Positions 1-10,006 of a DNA stretch of 64,000 bases are shown one piece after another. The DNA is from Adiantum capillus-veneris. Taxonomy: Eukaryota > Streptophyta > Polypodiopsida > Polypodiales > Pteridaceae. The position numbers were made by a program, and so were the translations under genes. The stretch spans positions 75,527,169-75,591,168 of the forward strand of contig CM043958.1 of assembly GCA_014529385.2 (NCBI GenBank), given 5' to 3'. Within the stretch, counting starts at the first letter, position 1. Each line of letters opens with the position of its first letter. Under the pieces are notes generated by a model that was not told the origin of the DNA, made no database searches, and was given only the letters and a program-made list of their open reading frames with translations.

Positions 1-136
1 GAGTCAGAAAACATAAAATTTCAAAAAAGGCTTAAATTGAGTGAATTTTTGCATGTTTTTGCAATTGTGAAGCATACTTGCACTAGCTGAGAGAGTAAGG
101 AAGCATCAGGGACACTTCAGTCTCAAAAAATCAGTA

Positions 137-1569
137 GTAGACATCCTACGCGTAGGATGTCTACAGGGTGATCTGGGCATTTTTTTGAAAATCTGAGGTT
201 ACCAGTGTGTTCAGAAGGTAGGTTTTACCCTATTTTCACCTGGAAAGTGGAAATTTGACCAAATTTTGACAGATCAAAGCCAAAAGACGAGAAATTGCCA
301 GACATCCTAGCCAAATTGTGTCCAAGGCCTAATTTTGAGACCAAACCGTAGGATGACTCCAATGGCATGTTCTAAATGTTGTATTGAGTGCATGTGATAA
401 ATTTCACCTCATTTGGGAGAGAAAATTGGGTTCAAAGCAGACTTTAGTGTTTTTGGACATACAAAAGGCAAGAATAGTTAGTTTTGGGGTCTTTTGACAT
501 CCAAATTAAAATCTAAGCATAGCATTGGGTTGCTGACATCAAGGGGAAGCTGTGGCTCAAGTTTGGGTAAATTCTAAGCACTTAGACATCCTACGCGTAG
601 GATGTCTTCACCATGATTTAGCACTCCAAATCAACCTCTGAGCATACCATAGTGATCAGCACCTTAAGGAGAGTCTGTGGTTCAAATTTGGGGCAATTCT
701 GAGCAGTTAGACATCCTACGCGTAGGATGTCAAGGCATGATTTAGAGGCCAAATTCAAACTGTGGACATAGCAGGGTGTTGTATAGCCTTAGTCAAGCCT
801 CCTAGTCAAATTGGGTCCAATTTGGAGTTGATTTGACTTGGGAATTCATCAGAACAGACATCAGGCTTCTAGAACAGATTCTTGATCATTTGACCAACCT
901 ATAGGTGTCAGAATTAAAAAGTAAAAATAGCTGTGAGCTTAGCACATCAAGGGGAAGCTACAGTGCAAGTTTGAGCTGAAACAGAGCAAAAAGACATCCT
1001 ACGCGTAGGATGTCTCCAGGGTCATAAAGTGGTCAAAATTCTACTTTGGCCATATAGGGAGGTTCTAAGTGTCACAAGGATTCCAGAACTTTTTTTCAAA
1101 AGTGAATTTGGACCTTGTTTGGCCTATTTACCAAGCAAAGACAAGAATTGTCAGACATCCTACTCTTGGAGTGCACTAGAAGCTTATGCAGCCCAAATCT
1201 TGACCTATTGGCATCCACATTCAATTTATAGCATACCATTGGGTTGTTGAGCACTATGAGAATCTTGGGATCAAATTTGGACAAAATCTGAGCAATTAGA
1301 CATCCTACGCGTAGGATGTCTCTAGCTTTGATTTAGGACTCCAAACCAACCTATGAGCACATCACTGTGATCAGCACATCAAGGAGAAGCTGGGGTGAAA
1401 ATTTCAAGTCATTCTGAGCAAAAAGACATCCTACGCGTAGGATGTCTCAAGGACATTTTTAGGTCCAAATGAAATTTTGAGCATACCATTGTGTTGCTGG
1501 ACTTAAGGAGAGTCTCTGGACCAAATTTTGTTAAATTCTGAGCATATAGACATACTACGCGTAGGATGT
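137..1569 (+). repeat. Array of 20-bp palindromes in the leader of element A
   Basis: The self-complementary core ACATCCTACGCGTAGGATGT occurs at 141-160, 586-605, 711-730, 994-1013, 1300-1319 and 1426-1445, with a one-base variant at 1550-1569. The first copy extends to a 28-bp perfect palindrome (137-164). Start-to-start spacings are 445, 125, 283, 306, 126 and 124 bp. The sequence between copies is diverged but related (phrases such as attctgagca and catcaaggggaagct recur), so the leader looks built from amplified units. As RNA each copy could pair with itself or with any other copy. A genomic RNA packaging or dimerisation role is inference. Confidence 0.9.
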
Positions 1570-1936
1570 CTCTAGGCCAATTTTAGGGTCCAACTGTACT
1601 TTTGACCATATAGAAGTGTTCGCAGTGTCACAGAGATCCCAAATCTTCTTTTAAAATTGAATTTGGACTCATTTTGACCAGTCTAAACTGCACTTCACTA
1701 TTTTGGCCATAACGTTCACAAACGGTATCGGATCGGAAAAGTTTTTATATCAAAACGTCGTTTGAGGCCTCAAAATACATCCGCAAGTTAGGGGTGTCTA
1801 AAAGCGACAATTTGCGAGAATTATGACGTAATGGTTGCGGTTTTGGACATAGTTTTGACTTTTCCCTAACCAAAGAACTTGAACACAGTGGACTAAGTCT
1901 ACTTGAACCAAGCAAAAGCTCTTAAGCCCAGAAATC

Positions 1937-4302
1937 ATGTCTACCCTAGATTCAAACGCAGCTTACACAAGCTTGGAGATCCCGACGATAGAGGAATATC
2001 CTCCCACAATGGATCTTCCAAACTTGCAATTGATAAAGATCCATCTTGTTGAGAGAGTTTGGATCATTGTGACATAAAAACGCGTTTCATGTAGATGAAA
2101 CCCCAAAACCTTGAAACCTATGAATCGTTTTGCCGAAACGCATGAAACAGACATGCATTTTTTATTAAACGTTTAAAATTAGGGCTTTTTTTCCCGAAAC
2201 TTTGTTCAATAGAAGTACTTTGCTAAATAAATCAATGATGCATCAGTTATGATTCATGAAACTAGTGGTTGTGTTTTAACTTTTATCAATACTGAACATC
2301 TCTTTGATCGTGCTCGCTTGAAGTCGCTTCTAAGCAGTGAGAACTGAGCAGTGAGCACGTCTCTCTCTCTCTCTCTTGTGGACATTAAATTCTAGAGTCA
2401 TGTGTGCTACATTGTATACATATTTATCATAATTTATTAATATATAATTTAATGTCGTTTATGAAACCTGTTTCATGTTTTTGACGCTATGAAACGAAAC
2501 GTTTCAAAACCTCAAAACCCCGAAACGACCGAAACCACGAAACGTTTCATGTCACACTGGTTTGGATGATTGGTCATGAGAGTGAAGGACTATATAGATA
2601 CATTGACGACAATGAGGTCAATCTTTATAGGTGCTCAGATCCATACCTAGAAGAGATAACCGACTACAAGCTCTTATATGTCTACACATACGGAGTTGAC
2701 TGTCAATGGAGATCTATAGTTGTCGACAAGTATGGACGAGAATACAGAGTTGTAGAAAGCACAAATCCACAGACTGTACTAGAAAGAGGTAGATATTTGG
2801 TCAATGAAGGACCACAAATGCCTCCACCAAACACGAGAATTCTAATAGGAGTTACAAGAAGAGAGCCACCAGGATTCCCTTCAAGAGCGATAACGAGAGA
2901 AGGATTGGGAGAGTCTCTGGTTAGACTTGTAGACAATCGACGAGTTAGACCATCCCAAGTCCAAAAATGGGTAAACAGAAAATACTCTGGAGATAAAGAT
3001 CCGAGAGATCACGTAGCGGCTTTTAGAAGAGTGATTAGAGCAGAGGAAGTTTCATATTTTGCGACACAGTTTGCGGGATTTGGATTGACTCTAGAAGATG
3101 ATGTAGCTACATGGTTCGACTCGGTGGAAAAATGGGATTTTGAGACCCTTGATGAGGTGTTTAAGGAGTTTATTGAAGAATTCTTGCCAAAAGGAATTGC
3201 TCACAACACGGTCTCGCAAATCCATAGATTCAAACAGAAAGAGAATGAATCAGTACGCAAAGCATCATTACGGCTCAAGAGATATGTTAAGCTCTGTCCG
3301 AGAGCGGAATTACCTACGCAAGCACGACTGATGTTGATCTTTATCTAGGGAATGAGACATGCGGGCCTTCAGAAGGATCTGCATATGATAAGGAGGATGA
3401 CGCTAAACGAGTTGATCAAAGAAGCTCTTTATCTAGTGGATAACTGTGAGGCATACAAAGAAACGGACTTAAAGAGTCAAGGAGATGACACATCCTCTCA
3501 GCACAGCGTTGCACAGATAAGTGAGTCCATTGCCAAGCGAACGGCACCTATTGATCAAGAGAAGCTTATCGACGACTTGGTCAAGAGGTTGATTCCTCTT
3601 GTAAGGTCTGATTCGGGAGAGCCGAAGTGGTGTGAAATTGAGAGAAAATGGACGAACCATATGGGGGAAGAGTGCTATTATAGCATGGAAAATGCTAGGG
3701 AGAGGTATGTACAACCTGTTCCAGAAGCATGCACTCCACCTAGATACATTACGGGGAATGCGCCAAGACCAGTAGGAGTTTTAATGCCACAGCTTGTCCT
3801 AGGACAACAACCTCTGCTGCCAGGTGCTAGAATGCCGGTAGACATGAGATACATGCCAATGATGGAAGCATCAAATAAACCAACGCCAATACCAGCTACA
3901 ATGTGGTATAGAAACCAAAGTGAGTACTACCCTTCGGAGCAACAAAATGTGAGAGAAACACATGGAGTGGTGAGGCCGGTACAACCTCCACCTCCTGGGT
4001 TTCAGTCGAAAGAAAGAAGGTATGAAATGGACGAAAGGACATTGCGATTCATTGCAAATAGCGGCTTATCTAGGTCAAAGCTTGCTTATAGCCAAGAGGA
4101 AATGCTAAAAGAATCTCCTCAACCAGAGACAGATTGTCACAAAAGTCGTGACAACCACTTGGTCAAACAATGTCCTCATACGGAGATCACTGAAGTAAAT
4201 GCCTATTGTCTTGAGTGTGGCATCACTCACTTGATCCCCGATTGCCCAAAAAACCTAAACCAAATCAGGAAAATCACGACAAATGTATTAGGGATTGTTT
4301 AG
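1937..4302 (+). pseudogene. gag: Element A gag, broken by a MITE and nonsense codons
   Basis: The frame opens at an ATG at 1937, runs 42 codons, is split by the MITE at 2065-2559, and resumes in register at 2566. The capsid-like core (about 2950-3340, with QKWVNRKYSGDKDPRDHV, a Q..GFG motif and SQIHRFKQ) matches gag of element C. A TAG at 3346 stands where C has GAG (Glu). The frame then continues to 4302 with a Pro-rich stretch and two Cys-His boxes. The first (about 4134) has lost a Cys to Arg. The second, at 4205-4246, is an intact CX2CX3HX4C. Gag would form the particle and bind element RNA. The same frame carries on into the protease after a TAG at 4300. Confidence 0.82.
2065..2559. mobile_element. 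hAT-like MITE inserted in gag of element A
   Basis: The 495-bp insert is flanked by an exact 8-bp target duplication, GTTTGGAT, at 2057-2064 and 2560-2567. Its ends are imperfect inverted repeats: CATTGTGACAT at the left, and the complement of the right end reads CAGTGTGACATGAAACG. An 8-bp duplication and a CA-starting terminal repeat are hallmarks of the hAT superfamily. The interior is rich in GAAAC/GTTTC motifs near both ends and has no transposase-like frame, so it is non-autonomous. A short (TC)n run lies near 2361. Removing the insert plus one duplication leaves the gag frame in register, which supports the boundaries. Confidence 0.88.
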
Positions 4303-5895
4303 CTACCTAATAGCTCAGAAAATGAAAATGTTGTACCAGTTCAAGTAGTTACGAGAGCACAAGTTCAAAAGAAAGTTGATGAGAATCCAGAGACAAAGAA
4401 CACGGAAAGTGACACGAGTCCAAAGACAGATGATGGACCAAAGACAGACGCACCTAGTCAGAAAACCAAGAGCAAACGAAATAGTTGGAAAGCTAGAAAG
4501 ACTAGGATGAAAGCACGTAGGGAACGAGAGCAAAAATCCCTAGCTGAGAAGCTTACCGAAGCTGAGGAGAAGATAAAACAACATGAGGAAAAGGAGGCAC
4601 CTTCTCTTACACAGATGGTTAAACCTATAGAAGAACCATCCACGGATGAGAAACCAAGAAGTGCTAGTTTAGGAGGATCTGTGTTGGCAGAGAAGGTTAA
4701 TGAGACATTAGATGCCCTCTTGAAAGCCTATGATGTGAGGCTCAAAAACAACCAAACCCAAGAACACAGGCGGATGACATATTCCTATGCGGAACTAGAA
4801 AATCAAAGGTTTGAAATGTGCCAGAAAATGATTCAAATAGCCCAAGATTTACTAGAAACACCAGTTGCAAAACCTGAGGATGTGATCCGTGTCATGCCGA
4901 CACAAGTAATCCCACCAAACCAGGAACTAAAAGAGCCAGATTCTAGTCATGAGCACGGACCAAACCTCAAAGACCCAGCATTAGAACCAAGGATAGTACT
5001 GAATACCACGGATAACTCTTCCGAGGGATTTCACCAAGCTATACCTGAGGATTGTAAAGAGATAGATGGTCTTGACGAATCGTGGAAACAAGTCAGAGAG
5101 GCCAATGAAGTCGATGACCTAAGAAGACGAGTAGACAAGACTGGTGATGAACGAGGAGTGTTTCTACCACCAATAGAGGAATTTGAGGCTGGATCTCAAA
5201 TGAATCTAGACATGCGATCATATTGGGGCGACAAAGGATCTGTACAATCTATGGATAGTCAACCCCATTTGCTAAGAACACTACCGTCCTACATGGGAGA
5301 GTACGAGACCAAGTCAGATGTGGTTGCAGTCCCATCACAGAGACTGTCTCCCAACAAGGGCATTGATTCAAAGGGGCTAGTAGATATTTTATCTACCCCA
5401 GTCACATGTACAATAATGTTAGCCGAGTTTCTCAGAATAAGACCAAACATGTGGACTAATGTGGGTAAATGTCTAGATAAATTTGGTGTAAAAACCCCAA
5501 TGACTCAAATCGAGGAAGGCATCAAAGAGCTTGAAATGCCTCAACTAAATACTAGGCCAGTGCCATTAAACAAGGTAGGCGAGTATTACGAGGGAGAAGA
5601 GGGAAACACCACCCTTCCTGTGGAATTCAATGGTGTAAAAACCATTGCAATCCTTGGCAGTGGAACTGGTGTGGCCATTGTAACCAAAGAGGTTTGGAAA
5701 AAATGGGGAAAACCTGCCTTGATATCCACACGAATGACCCTGCAGCTTGCAAACGGACACAAGGAAAAGCCCCTAGGACTGCTAGAAAAAGTACTTGTTA
5801 CTTCTTGTGGCATTGAATATGAACACACTTTTGCTGTTGTTGACTTTGGCAAGAAGAACGACTATGACATCATTCTGGGAAGACCATTCATGTGA
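4303..5895 (+). pseudogene. Element A linker and first retropepsin-like protease (PR1), active site lost
   Basis: This is the same reading frame as gag. A Lys/Glu-rich charged linker (4303-4650) leads to a region shared with element C (LPSYMGEYE near 5280), then a retropepsin-like fold from about 5560. The fold's landmarks are NKVGEYYEGEEG, the flap-side GKPALISTRMTLQLANGHKEKPLG, and the C-terminal IILGRPF. The active site reads L-G-S-G where C has L-D-S-G, so the catalytic Asp is Gly and this copy should be inactive. The frame ends at a TGA at 5893 that stands where C has CGA (Arg), a C-to-T change at a CpG. A functional PR1 would cleave the polyprotein. Confidence 0.8.
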
Positions 5896-6588
5896 CAATT
5901 GAAAATGGTCCAAGATTGGGGTTATGACCATATATACCTGAGACATATGGAAACCATAACAAAGATAAACTTGAGGGACCATAGCTATAAGGATGTGACG
6001 AGAACACCGGTTGAGGAGTTTGATTCCGCCATAGTAGCAGGATCAGAACTTCCAGCTTGGTTAGGTAAGCCTAAAGAACTGTGGATGTGTGGAGCTTCAC
6101 AATGTGGTAGCTTGAAACTTGAGGAATGTATCCTAGAGCGGGTTATAGAGGATATGGACTATATCCCAGAACCATTTCCTGAAGAAGAGTTAGAGCCTTT
6201 TGGATGGGAACACATCTTGGCTACTCTGGACGTGTGCGCCATGGAGGATGCTCCCACAACAAAGTTTTGTGATGAAAATGGCTATGATGTTGTTCCTTAT
6301 TTTGCAGTGAGTGTAATCCAGGAAAACAAAGAGAACCAGACATCAACAAGCTCGCGACATAAGGAGCAAACAAAGAAATGTGGAGAAACAAAAAAAGAAG
6401 AAGACGACGAGTTCTATGACTCTGTAGAACACTTCAAGCTTCAAGAAGATCAACGACCCAGGAATCAAAGTCATCGCTACACGAATAAAGTGCATCAAAA
6501 GTGGATTCCAAAGTCCTCGATGAAGACACAGCCACCACAAGCATCCTCATACATGGCTAGGAGGAATACGACCAGAGCAACGAGCTAA
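5896..6588 (+). pseudogene. Element A conserved post-protease region
   Basis: After the TGA at 5893 the same frame stays open to 6588. The segment aligns along its length with the region after PR1 in element C (33840-34260): QDWGYDHIYL, INLRDHSYKDV, WMCGASQCGSLKLEECILER and FGWEHILATLDVC all have counterparts there. Its two blocks, a D-rich strand region and the Cys-containing WMCG...ECILER motif, do not match a domain I can name. In autonomous Ty3 elements this position leads into reverse transcriptase. Here the sequence passes instead into basic, Ser/Lys-rich sequence and the first W-I-P-K motif at 6502. Function unknown. Confidence 0.7.
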
Positions 6589-7350
6589 CAATGCTCTAAT
6601 CAATGGGCTAGAAAAGTCCTCCAAGAAACTACCACCCACGAGAAAACAGACAGTAACTTTCCACTACCAGCCAAAAAATCAAGGAAAAGTACAAGAAGTC
6701 AACCTTGCTGAGGATAGCAGCGATAATGATGAATCTTACGACATCCCCTATCATCAACTCAGGCCATCACTATCACCAACCCCTTCAGAAACAACCATGA
6801 CAGGTCTAAAGAACATGACAACAAGTCAAAGCCAAAAAGCTCGACAAATCTGGATACCAAAAAGCCAAATCGGCCAAAAACAGATATGGGTCAAGAAGAC
6901 AAAGATCTCCAATGAAAAATCACAAGATCCAACACCAAAACAAAAACAAGGAAAGCGTGCACGAACGGGTAAGAATATCACAAAGTCGCAAGCTTTCACA
7001 ACTCAGGTTTGGGCTCCAAAGAAGTTGATTTAAGCACAAAAAAGTCAGGAATTCATTTGGATTCCAAAACAACCACAATATCAACTTTTAAAGCCTAAAT
7101 CCCGTCCCCAACCAAGCGTACAAGGGCTGAAGCAATGACCACTGTCGACTCACACAACAAAAAGGTGGATCCCAAAGAGGTCTCTTCAAACACAAACGAA
7201 GCACGGGCAAGTATGGGTTCCCAAACAAGAGCCAGCAACAAAACAACCAATAATCGCAAAGAAATGGGTCCCAAAGAAGAACAACAAAACTGCTGTCAGT
7301 GCATCGCCGCTTGAATTCTTACAATTCTTCCTACGATTACAGTACAGTTA
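6589..7350 (+). pseudogene. Element A W-x-P-K tail region
   Basis: A low-complexity Lys/Gln/Ser/Pro-rich tail continues through two frames with a few stops. It carries regularly recurring tryptophan motifs, usually W-(I/V)-P-K: Trp codons at 6502 (WIPK, in the previous segment), 6851 (WIPK), 6887 (WVKK), 7010 (WAPK), 7058 (WIPK), 7166 (WIPK), 7214 (WVPK) and 7264 (WVPK). The same motifs occur after the second protease in C and in G. The basic character suggests nucleic-acid binding, but that is inference. I know similar W-V-P-K motifs beside the zinc knuckle of some plant Copia Gag proteins, but not as a tail after integrase in Ty3 elements. Confidence 0.68.
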
Positions 7351-9031
7351 GAAGAGAGCAAGTCGCTTCAATCAAGCAACGATACAGGAGCTTCAAAGAC
7401 CATTACATTGATTAGAATAGGAAGCCTCGCCAACAAATGCCAATAAGAAAATTGCTTATACCCACATCTTGCACAACATAAATCTTTTCCATGCATTGAC
7501 TGTGTATGCATAATAGGGCTACATTACAAGGCCTGCATAAGCACAACACATACCCTTTGCGATACCCTGTCGTAAAGGATGACTCCAAATAGGAAGGGGG
7601 GAGGCATTCTGAATGCGGACCTAACATTATGACTATTAGAGGGCAATGTTTTGTGAGATGCATTGAATTTTTGCGTTTTATTGTGATAATTTTTTGACGA
7701 AATTTAGAGTATATGCCCTCATAGTAGTGGTACAGAGGAGTATGGGGACAAAATCCATATATGAGCCCCTAGGGACATGTGTATAGTGTACATAGCATTT
7801 AGATTTCTATTTGAATGATTTTTCTTTTGTTGAGTTGCTTTAAGATTTTCTTTGTTTATTATTAAGAAAAAAATAACAAAATCCATAATCCACATGAAGA
7901 AAAGACTGACGAGAGGCCTGAGCACTACAAAGAGAAGAAGGTACAGGAAAACGATGAAACTTCACGAAGTATGTCTCAGCAACCACTACAACAGCCGAAG
8001 AACTTGTCACAAAGCAGTGTCAACAGGCAACTGACAAGTCATACAAGTCAGAGCCGAGTAGCTAAGCCACAAAATGAGTGAGGTGTTAGTCCCAAAGCTT
8101 CAAGTAATATTCTCTCTGGTCTAAGCGTCTTAGCTATTCTAGGTACTGCTCAAGCTGGAAGAGTTGAGCATATTTACGTTGTGTCGCTCATGCTGGTATA
8201 GGTGAGCAAAAGAGTCGAAGTCTAAGTACTTAAGTCTGGTGAAGTGAAGGAGAAGGTCCAAAAGACACTCACGTACTGAGCACAGTGAGATACGAGTGAA
8301 GAAACTTCTACATCGATAACCCTTCTTGGAAAGGTGGAAGCTATTGAGACATCTTTTGATGTCACATGTGCTATATTTATTCCTCGAAACACCCATCATC
8401 TCCTTCTTTCACATTGCATGCTTTTGTTGACAAATTTCTCATATGCATATAGAGTGTCCCATAACTGGCACTTGCATCAGGCACTCTTTCCGTGTTTCAC
8501 CCAAGCACTCACCTTACATGAACATGTACTTCACGTTCAACTGCTCAGGTCCAATAAGAGCGTATACCAAAGGCATTTTTTTTCCCACCGGGTTTTTCCC
8601 TTTGGTCATCCAGGTTTTAGATCCTAATCTAAAGACACCTATCACCATCCTCTTGTACATATTCCTTCTACATCAACAATAAGGAAATGCTACTCAAATC
8701 AATTGACAAATGAATTGGAGCACCAATTTCAGATCATAGCATACTTCTCCTCAATGGCGAGTCGAAGAATGGCCTACAATGACAAAGCTGCAAACAACAC
8801 TAAGAACATGATTGCACAGGAACAAAGAAGTCCCCAATGAAAAAGAGCAGACACAAAAGTAATCAGAGGATCTCAAAAGATGAATGGTTATGATGATAGA
8901 TGTCCGCTCTAATGGATCATAGTTCTTGTTATGGTTCGACAAAGTTACAAGCAGTGCAATAGATGAAGCCAAAATGACAGCAAAGACCACATCGCCATCG
9001 ACAATCAGGTATTGTCGGGGACGACATGAAC
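7351..9031 (+). other. Element A 3' untranslated region
   Basis: No supported coding region. A stretch at about 8050-8230 is conserved with the 3' UTR of element G (about 12075-12250, opposite strand). It includes two adjacent stem-loops: TGCTCAA/TTGAGCA around a loop beginning GCTGG (8147-8170), and GCTCA/TGAGC (about 8187-8208). Short open frames in the stretch have no recognisable product. Confidence 0.6.
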
Positions 9032-9043
9032 GCGGAAGGGGGG
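9012..9043 (+). promoter_or_regulatory. Stem-loop and polypurine tract of element A
   Basis: The polypurine tract GCGGAAGGGGGG (9032-9043) directly precedes the 3' LTR and would prime plus-strand DNA synthesis. Just upstream, TGTCG-GGGA-CGACA (9013-9026) forms a 5-bp stem with a GNRA-type tetraloop. The same stem-loop sits at the same place in element G. Confidence 0.75.
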
Positions 9044-9987
9044 TGTGTTGACCGCCGGGTCAACAACACAACATAACTCAAGTTTCGTACCAAAGTCTTA
9101 TCTTTTGCGAGTTATGAAATGCTACGGATTATGGCTATAAACATCATTTGTAATGAGTAGTTATTCTAGTTTCGGAAGCCGGGGTGCAATGGCACTTCTA
9201 GATTGTAAATACAAAGCCATTTGACCCTTTCAACCCCATTTTTGATTAAACCTAAGGTAGCCTTAGTATATAAGGTACCTAGGTCATTTTGTCAAAGAGA
9301 GACTTTAATCATAATCAAAAACTGAGCGCTGCCGTCTACTGTGTGTGAGAGAAAAAGAGATCCTCTCGCTATGCGCGGCTCGCTCAACACATTGGAGATC
9401 TGACTACACCATTGTTGTAGGCTCGAGGAGAGCTACGCGACAACGCCAAGCATTCCACGCGAGACAAAGCGCACACGCCGACGCATCTACGATCTATTTG
9501 TGGCCGTAAGTGTATCAAACGATGTCTGTTTTCTGCGTGCTAGTAGTATATAGAATCGTGGCGACATAAGCTACGCATAGGTACTCATAAATTTCAGTTT
9601 CGGGCACTTTCAAAATTCTGCTCTTTCATCCTACGCGTTTTCCACAGATGGGTTTAGAGTGAGGGTTTTGAGTGTAGAAGCTTAGGGACAGGTGTATCCT
9701 AGTGAGGGGATGGTGTTCCTTAAGTTTCCTACGAATGTGGCATGATTAGGTGAGTTACCTTCCGTATGTGTGTATGTGGCTAGGTGGTGTAGTTGAGAGC
9801 AGTGAGGTTCTTGATTGTGGTTTAGTTGGCCTTCCTGAGTGTTGTATGTGTAGGATGGTCTCAACCTGACAAGCTAAAGAGATTTCCTCCGTGTGCCTAT
9901 CGTGTCATCTGTGTCCTCGATTGACATTATGTTGATCTAGGTAGTGTTTGCATGCACTTCATGGGTGTGTGAGTCGCTCGTCCAACA
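9044..9987 (+). repeat. 3' LTR of element A
   Basis: The LTR starts TGTGTTGACC after the polypurine tract and ends CGTCCAACA. Its first 27 bases form a hairpin (TGTTGACC against GGTCAACA). A TATA box, TATATAAG, lies at 9267-9274 in a context (CCTTAGTATATAAGG) also seen in the LTRs of G. A half-palindrome CATCCTACGCG followed by TTTT lies at 9627-9637, about 350 bp before the LTR end. The outer ends match those of the G LTRs, which places A and G in one lineage, although the bodies have diverged. The 5' partner is outside the window. Confidence 0.85.
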
Positions 9988-10006
9988 TAGGTTCAACTAG
10001 CAACAA
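9988..10006 (+). pseudogene. 19-bp sliver of element B RNase H between A and G
   Basis: These bases lie between the end of the A LTR and the start of the G LTR. The last five, AACAA (10002-10006), are the target duplication of G, repeated at 20549-20553. Read across G they join the B frame that begins N-N-E-V-E-Y at 20549. Confidence 0.75.

Larger units (their letters stand above)
1..9987 (+). mobile_element. Element A: non-autonomous Ty3-type LTR retrotransposon, 5' end off window
   Basis: The order on the plus strand is a long leader with palindromes (1-1936), gag, a retropepsin-like domain, a conserved post-protease region, a W-x-P-K tail, a 3' UTR, a polypurine tract and a 3' LTR ending in CGTCCAACA at 9987. 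No reverse transcriptase, RNase H or integrase lies between protease and tail, where related element C has about 4 kb of them. The leader is the reverse complement of the leader of element G, which has about 700 bp more before its primer site. The 5' LTR of A should therefore begin a short way left of base 1. A is inserted in element B, whose sequence resumes at 9988. Confidence 0.85.

Noticed and set aside
137-1569. Palindrome arrays as CRISPR-like repeats
   Set aside because: Spacing is irregular (124 to 445 bp), the intervening sequence is itself repetitive, and the array lies in a eukaryotic retrotransposon leader.
8334-8682. Two overlapping plus-strand frames of 97 and 79 codons
   Set aside because: They lie in the 3' UTR of element A with no counterpart in G, and their composition looks random.
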